Shown piece by piece: positions 57,696 through 64,000 of a stretch of DNA of 64,000 bases (within the stretch, counting starts at the first letter, position 1; every line of letters begins with the position of its first letter). The notes below the pieces were generated by a model, which was not told the origin of the DNA, did no database searches, and saw only the letters and a list, made by a program, of their open reading frames with translations. The translations under genes and the position numbers were made by a program. This stretch comes from Ascochyta rabiei (lineage: Eukaryota; Ascomycota; Dothideomycetes; Pleosporales; Didymellaceae), in the NCBI RefSeq assembly GCF_004011695.2, contig NC_082426.1, forward strand, positions 186,001 to 250,000, in the 5' to 3' direction.

Positions 57696-59300
57696 GATCT
57701 CTTCTAGAACAGTCTCTCTATACTAGAGAATAAAGAGAATAGTAGAGAGCAGTATAATATTATTAAGCCTATAACAGGCAATCTCTAAACCTATAGTAAG
57801 TAGCAGGAAATAAGTTCTAAGCACGTTCTAAGTATAACAGGTGTTAACTACTCTTAAGAACAGGGCTAGATTGTTTGTTAGCGTAACTGTCTAGTTATAT
57901 TTTATGTAATTATTCTAAATAATCTAGAATATACTCTATACTTTATTCTTATTATCTTTAGAACATATTTATATACTCCTCTTCCTCTATTTATTATAGA
58001 ACTAGATTATATACTAGATATTATAAATATTCTTTATCTAATACTAACTTCTTAGACTTTAAGATGTATGTACTAAGAAGTAACCTATAACATATTACTA
58101 ACGTATTTAGCAGACTTCTTAAATTTGCCTTAGCTAGTTACATATCTTACTAGCCACAGATTCTGTTTAATTAAGGATCTAAGTACTACCTTTGCTAACA
58201 AAGATTATGTTATACGTCTTATTAATAAGAAAAAGCTTACTTAGTTTCTATATAGTAGAGATATTAAAGGTGTTCTGTTTAAGTAGAGACTTAAACATTA
58301 GGAACCTATAATAGTAAGTTAATATACCTTTAACTTATTTTAAAGATATTTATATATACTAGGCGTATATATAATATATTATAACTTCTATAGCTAGAAT
58401 AAGTATTATCTACTTTTATAATAAATAGGCAAAAATCTTTATTAAGCAGTAGACGTTTTAAATAGATATGTTATTTAAGAGACTTATAGGAGAATAGTTA
58501 GAGGTTCTCTTTGCTGTCTTTTTGCCTAACTATAGAAAAAGTATAATTAATTTATAACACCTTAAGAGTACGTTCTAACCTAGTTCTAGTTATTACTCTT
58601 AGCTAAATTATTACTAACTTATAACAAAGCTAGATGTATAAGAGTTAGTTTAAGCTGTTCTTTATAAAGATTGCTAAAAGAGCTAGTATATCTATTTAGT
58701 AGTACTATCTTTACATAAATAGGTTCTATAGAACTACTATTAATATAGATAGTAAGCAGATAGCTAGTAAGTTGCTCTAACATCGCTTAAACACGCCTTT
58801 AACATGTTTTAGGATTTAGAAGATATCTCTCTTTTGTTAATTCTTTTAATTAACTATAGTAGTAGTAACTTATAAGTTATATATAATTCTATAATATCTA
58901 CTTTTTATAAAGTATAGATTATGTATGTCTACAGATAGAATATATTAGGAGCTTATTATAGGGACGCTTAAAGTCTCTACTTAATATTAAAACAGCTACT
59001 AAGTACTATAAGCTGTGCGATCTTCTTTAGTATAAGTACTAATAATAAAACTCTTTCTAGATATTTAAATATATCTAATTAATTTCTATTAGCTACTAAA
59101 TCTTTATCTACTGTGTTTAACTAGGTTAAATATAAGAAAAATTAGGTTATAGCTGCTATTCTTGTTTAAGTATATAGCTTTATCCTAAAACAAATTTAGA
59201 ATAGGTTAGGGTTACATTTAAATACAGCTAAGCAGGCTAGGTTAAAGGGTTATTAGACTAGCTAACAGCTACAGCTTCTAGCTAGAGTTAAAAGGTAAGA
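57696..59300 (+). pseudogene. Possible RIP-degraded protein-coding remnant, family unknown
   Basis: One plus-strand frame from 57696 reads for about 500 codons with only TAA/TAG stops and stretches that look protein-like, such as FCLIKDLSTTFANKDYVIRL and SRDIKGVLFK. If the stops stood for Gln/Trp it would be a long protein. TGA is rare throughout the block, so the absence of TGA stops is weak evidence. I cannot name the family. Confidence 0.35.
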
Positions 59301-61211
59301 TATGTAAATAGGCCTTAAACATGTTACTAACGTGTTTAGAGCAGTGCTATGTAAATAGACCTTTAAGATGTTTAGGAGTAAATAAACAGAAATTAATATA
59401 GAAATAGATATAATAATTTAGATATACTAAGCCTAAGTTAACGTTTCTATAATAATATAGGTTATAAGAAGAGTAAGTACTGTCTATATAATAGGCAGGA
59501 AGCATGTTCTAAACATATTTTAGGACGCTAAGAGAGAGTAGTAGAGTAGAAAGTACTTAATCTAACTTATAAGAGTAAGGATAAAGATATACTAGCTCTT
59601 TTATAAGCTAATTCCTCTAGCTATATTAAATAAAAGAAAAAAAGAAAAGATTTAGGATGTCTGTAAATTAAAAGTATACTAAGAGAATTTCTTACTTAAC
59701 TAGAGACTTAAGTTAGGTATATTGCATAAAACGCATTAAAAATATATTCTAAATACCTTAATCTAGTAATACTTAATTAGTATCTTAACTACAGAATAAG
59801 ATATAAGAGTTTAAATAGAAGTAGAAGAGAGCTTAATTTAAAAAAGAAGTTTAGGAGTAGGATATTAAGCAAAGAGAGAACACTCTTTATCTAAAAGAGC
59901 AGAAGCTTAATATTTAAAGAAGAGAGCTAGCTGTGTAGTAACTTAAGAAAGAACTTTAGCTATAAGAATATGTTTAAAACACGTTCTAGCTACGTTTCCC
60001 TACTCCTTAAGTAGGCTTAGTTTAGTAAAAAATATTTAACGCTAGTAGAAGTAAAGAATTAGCATGTCTTAATAAACTACCTTCCTTTCTACTACTAACT
60101 GTTAAATACTACTTTTTGCTCTTCTACTATATAGGTATTAAGACTCTCTTACTTTATATAAGCTTATATAAATATACTATAAATATATTCCTAATATATT
60201 TAGCCTTTATACTAAGAGTATGCTACTCTACTAACATTACCTCTTAGGTTAGTAGGGTTTAGCAAGCGTAATAAGTAGGGAGAACTTATTATCTACTAAG
60301 GAGAGTTGTTCTGTTAGGCTGTTATATATAAGAACTAACTTTATAAAGTATACTTTAATAATATATTTATACTATATTACTAACATATTTAGCAGAAATT
60401 TAGTAATTAAGGTAGGCTTATTACCTATCTTAAGAAGTATTATTTAGACTATAAGCCTGCAGCCTAATAGACTAGCTAGTCTACTGTTTATTAAGAGCAT
60501 AAAGCTCTTAACTTCTTTTATAACATAATAAAGCAGCACTATAGTATTCTAAAAGCTTATTCTGCTCCTAACCTAGAACCGACTAAGAACGTATCTAAAA
60601 CATGTTCTCCTTAACCTACCTTGCCCCTAGGACCTATTATAGATAATAATAAACAGGTTTAACCTAAACTTATTCTAGATATGCCTATATAATAGTTTAG
60701 CCTACCTATAGCTTCTACAGATAGTCTTTTAGTAGAGGATAGCCCTACTATAGTTAAACTAGCACTAAAGATTCCTTAAATACGTTTAAAGAGAAATATG
60801 CTAAAAGGAAAGCTTATATTTAAGTACCTGCTCTACTAATCTAGTAATATAAAATTAGGTAGAAAGAAGAGACAGCTAAACTATAAAGAATATAGTAGGA
60901 TGTTAAAAGAAAATAGTATTCTCTACCTATGTTAAAACTGTAAGAAGTCTTATCTTAAAGGTAAGTTTATACAGAACATATTCATAATATATTTACCTAC
61001 TAATAGATATTAGAATACTTATTTAAAAAGTAGTGTGTTTCTAAGTAATTCTTTAAGATATAATATATATATTAGGCTTCCTATATTTCTTAAATACTTA
61101 GAAAGAAATCTTAAGTAACTATGCTTAATTTTATAATTATATATAACTATAGTATAGAAAATAAGCTAGGAACATGTTATAAACGTGTTTAAGGACTAGT
61201 AAGGTTAGAGG

Positions 61212-61273
61212 GGATAGAGGAGAGGACAGAGGACCTAATAGATATTAGGTTCTCCTTATTATCTCCTCTATCC
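61212..61273. repeat. Inverted repeat (hairpin-capable)
   Basis: Arms GGATAGAGGAGA (61212-61223) and TCTCCTCTATCC (61262-61273) are perfect complements. A second palindrome, ACCTAATAGATATTAGGT, is nested at 61233-61250. Confidence 0.8.
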
Positions 61274-61281
61274 TCCTCCTA

Positions 61282-61370
61282 ATTATTATTATTATTATTA
61301 TTATTGTTATCATTATTATTGTTATTATTATTATTGTTATTATTATTATTGTTATTATTATTGTTGTTAT
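61282..61370. repeat. (ATT/GTT)n microsatellite
   Basis: About 90 bp of TTA triplets with regular TTG interruptions, adjacent to the inverted repeat. Confidence 0.95.
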
Positions 61371-62250
61371 CCTCCTCTTCTATAGCTAGTAGGCCTACCT
61401 ACAGATTATAGTTCTTATAGGCTAAACTACTCTTAGTAAAGAAGATATAGGCTAAAAAATGTTAGAAACCTGTTAAAAGTATATTATAGAAAAACTAACT
61501 TAGGTATTCTATCTAGTTATAGTTAGAGTAGAGGTTAGCTCTACTAAGCGTACTTACAGCAGCAGCTATATAGACAATATTAAGCTAAAAGATATTTAGT
61601 AGATATACTAAAATAAGCTAGAAATATGTTTAGAAGACGTTGCACTTACACTACTATCTAGCTAGAGGATTGCTAGCTAGAGAGGGGGCTGTAGGCCTTA
61701 GGCTTAGGTAAGGACTAGCTGCTGCTAGTGTATCTAGGCCTTAATATTATAGTAGGTAGTTATAATAGCATTATACTAAACTATAATAAACTTAGAATAT
61801 ATTAAAAATATATTACAGTATTTAGACTTACGCAGTACTTACTAGTGCTTTATAGTAGGTAGGCAGCTAGTACTATATAAAGAGGGCGCTAGCTATATAT
61901 AGCTATGCTAGCCTAGAATATAGGTGCGCAGCATACTACACCTACTAAGTTATTACTATATAAAGTTAAAATATATTAAAAAAAAATTCTAAGTTTATTC
62001 TTACACTATAAAGGTTTCTGCCCTCTAGGTCCTCTTAGCAGAAGACCTCCCTAATATAGATAAATAGGCTGCCTGCAGTATTAAAGGTAAGGGCTAGACA
62101 GCTATATAGTAGGTAGTAGAAAGTATAATAATTCTTATAGTTTACCTATAATATATAAGAAACATATTTCTAAGATATTCTTTAAGACATATATTGCTAT
62201 TAAGCTAAGTAGTAGCTTGCTAGGCAGCTATACTAGTAGTATTAGTAGTA

Positions 62251-64000
62251 ACATACCCTACAGGCGAGCCGCTTAACAGGCGAGCTGCTTACTTTTGCCA
62301 AGCCCCCACTAAACTTCTCCTCCTACACCAATGTCTTCTTAACAACACCATTTAGACGCGTTAAAGGAAGCTTAGATACAGCTTGCGCTCCAGGCTCTTA
62401 AATAAGACGCGAATCTCTCTTAGTAACGCGCTGCAGCTATCTACAGGGTCCCTTAAAAGACACTAAGTAACTAACACATAGGACAACCTTTACGCGCAGA
62501 TTCTATAGCTAACTTATAGAAGCTAGATAATAATAAGGAGGAGGTAATTATTAAGTATGTTCTTAAGCTAGATACGTAAGGATTTTCCTCTTAGCTCTTA
62601 GATGTAGCTACTATAGCCAATTCTTTGCGCGCTAAGCGCAATCTAGGCCCTATTAGCGTAAACTGGCCTAGTACGTTTGTTAAGCAACACCTAGAGCTTA
62701 AAGTTAAGTTTAATTATAAGTACGACTACAAGAGAGCCCTCTATAAGGATTCTAAGGTTCTATAGGGCTAGTTTAGCCTAGTAGCTAATATCAAAGCTAA
62801 GTATAGCATCTAAGATAAAGATATATATAACTTTAACAAGACAGGCTTTATAATAGGCTAGATCTCTCTAGAAGTAGTTGTTACAGCTTTAGAACAACAG
62901 GGTTGGCTAAAGGCTATCTAGCCAGGCAACTAAGAGTAGGCTACGGCTATAGTGAGCATTAATGCTAAAGGATAGGCCATTCTGGCCTTCCTTATCTTTA
63001 AAGCCTACTACTACCTCTCTGCCTAGTACAAAGAAGAGGATCTGCCTTACAACTAGGTTATTAGAGTCTCTAATAACAGCTGGACTACTAACAAGCTTAG
63101 TCTTAACTAGTTAAAGCACTTTAACAGGCATATAAAGGAGCGTACTATTAGCACCTACTATTTACTTATTATTAATAGTTATAAGAGCTATAACTCTCTT
63201 AAATTCTAGCAATACTGTAAGGATAACAAGATTATTACTCTCTGTTTGCCTCTTTACTTATTACACCTTACACAGCCCCTTAATATAGGTTATTTTACTG
63301 CTTTAAAGAAGGCGTATAGGCGCTAAGCTAAAATACTTATATATAACTAGATTAACTATATTATAAAGATAGAGTTTCTGCTATACTTTATACGCGCCTA
63401 CAATGCTGTAATTACTTCTAAGAACATCTAGGGAGGGTTCTAAGGTGCTAGATTAGTCCTATTTAACCTAGACCAGGTTATAATAGCCCTTAATGTGAAG
63501 TTACGCACTCTATCACTACTACTACCTATTAACAACAAGCTCTAGCAGTTATAAACCCTAAGCAACACCCTTAAACTTAGGTTATAATTAACACTTATAA
63601 AAATAAGGATTTAGAGGTATATAGATAGTTCGCCTACCTCTATAGTTAAGGCGTTTAAGAAGGTAGTAAAAGGGGCAGCAATAATTGCGCATAAGCTAGT
63701 GTTAGCGCAACAGGAGATTACTTAGCTTTAAGCTACTAATAAGGCAGCTATACAACAAAAATTACACAAAAGAAAGTAAGTTTAGGTAGAAGAGACCCTA
63801 ACAGTTAAGGATAGCCTGCAATTAATAACTCTAAAGGAGTTTAGGGCGCGTAGTAATAGGAAGAAGGCAAAGAAGCAGGTGCGCGCTAAAGGAGGTAAGC
63901 CCTCCCAAAGACGCTGTAGACAGTGCAATTAGACAGGACACAACGCGCAAACGTGTTAGAAAGAGGTAGAAGTAGTTTCTAAATAGTATTACAGGCCATA
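62251..64000 (+). mobile_element. pogo/Fot-like element 3, right end outside window
   Basis: Starts ACATACCCTACAGGCGAGCC after a TA. It is alignable with the element 2 end (ACGTACTCCACGGTCGAGCG). The body is colinear with element 2, including near-identical words such as TACGACTACAAGAGAGCCCTCT, in the same orientation. The right TIR lies beyond 64000. Confidence 0.85.
62331..63986 (+). pseudogene. pogo-class transposase pseudogene, second copy
   Basis: Begins at ATG 62331. YDYKRALYKDSKVL and NFNKTGFIIG match element 2. The catalytic remnant LLIINSYKSYNSLKF is in the starting frame. The terminal knuckle (RCRQC...GHNAQTC) is in another frame, so at least one indel has occurred besides many TAA/TAG stops. 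Non-functional. Confidence 0.82.

Larger units (their letters stand above)
57382..62185 (+). repeat. Dispersed 22-25-bp AACATGTT-type motif, more than ten copies
   Basis: Clear copies lie at 57382-57408, 57561-57585, 58089-58110, 59317-59339, 59501-59524, 60180-60203, 60373-60392, 60974-60995 and 61171-61194. Weaker ones are near 58789, 59966, 60600 and 62161. The approximate consensus is AACATGTTnCTAACATGTTTAG: two near-palindromic octamers in a row, with the TTTAG tail always on the right. Function and origin are unknown. Confidence 0.65.
54651..62250. other. AT-rich, TA-dense RIP-type block
   Basis: Composition changes abruptly near 54650. CpA and TpG become scarce, TA and CTA/TTA/TAG words dominate, and no intact gene is present. 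The block continues on both sides of the inserted pogo-like element 2 and up to element 3. This is the usual look of old repeats mutated by RIP in Pezizomycotina. Confidence 0.85.

Noticed and set aside
57382..62185. Reading the AACATGTT motif as tiny introns (gtt..ctaac..tttag)
   Set aside because: The gt-to-ag distance is only about 17-18 bases, below the size the spliceosome handles.

Overview
This is nuclear DNA from a filamentous ascomycete (Pezizomycotina; gene content and style suggest Dothideomycetes, though the exact taxon is an inference). The evidence is short introns of about 45-90 bp with gt...ag ends, compact genes on both strands, typically fungal proteins (Num1/ApsA-like cortical anchor, helicase-AAA fusion), and sharply bounded AT-rich blocks full of TA dinucleotides. 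Those blocks look like repeats mutated by repeat-induced point mutation (RIP).

Layout. From 1 to 23.4 kb is a gene-rich island: a cut-off isochorismatase-like hydrolase; the electron-transfer flavoprotein beta subunit convergent with an AIF2-like flavoprotein; a 7.4 kb gene joining an SF1 helicase, an NFX1-like Cys-rich segment and three CbxX-type AAA modules, which carries a frameshifting 10-bp duplication; an RGG-tailed protein with RAI1/DXO-like motifs; a MITE-like element; ISY1; and a 2036-residue Num1/ApsA-like protein. From 24.0 to 26.1 kb a pogo-like transposon with 43-bp terminal inverted repeats and a RIP-shredded transposase interrupts the island.

From 26.9 to 53.1 kb a second gene island holds two unrecognised fungal proteins (540 and 1398 aa), CWC24, an alpha/beta hydrolase, a disordered unknown protein, mitochondrial ribosomal protein mL46, CCT8, the RNase P/MRP subunit Pop3, and a USP9X/USP34-like deubiquitinase of about 2489 aa. 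From about 54.65 kb to the window end is one AT-rich block. It has two related pogo-like elements in the same orientation (55251-57113, and 62251 to beyond the edge). Between them lies degraded sequence with a recurring AACATGTT-type motif and long frames interrupted only by TAA/TAG.

Most genes are core housekeeping functions: spliceosome (ISY1, CWC24), protein folding (CCT8), tRNA/rRNA processing (Pop3), mitochondrial translation and electron transfer (mL46, ETFB), nuclear/mitochondrial positioning (Num1-like) and ubiquitin turnover. They form no visible pathway cluster; neighbours share divergent or convergent intergenic regions rather than operons. The most notable items are the frameshifted helicase-AAA fusion, the RAI1/DXO resemblance of a poorly understood fungal family, the shared TIR architecture of the three transposons, and the unexplained motif array at 57-62 kb.
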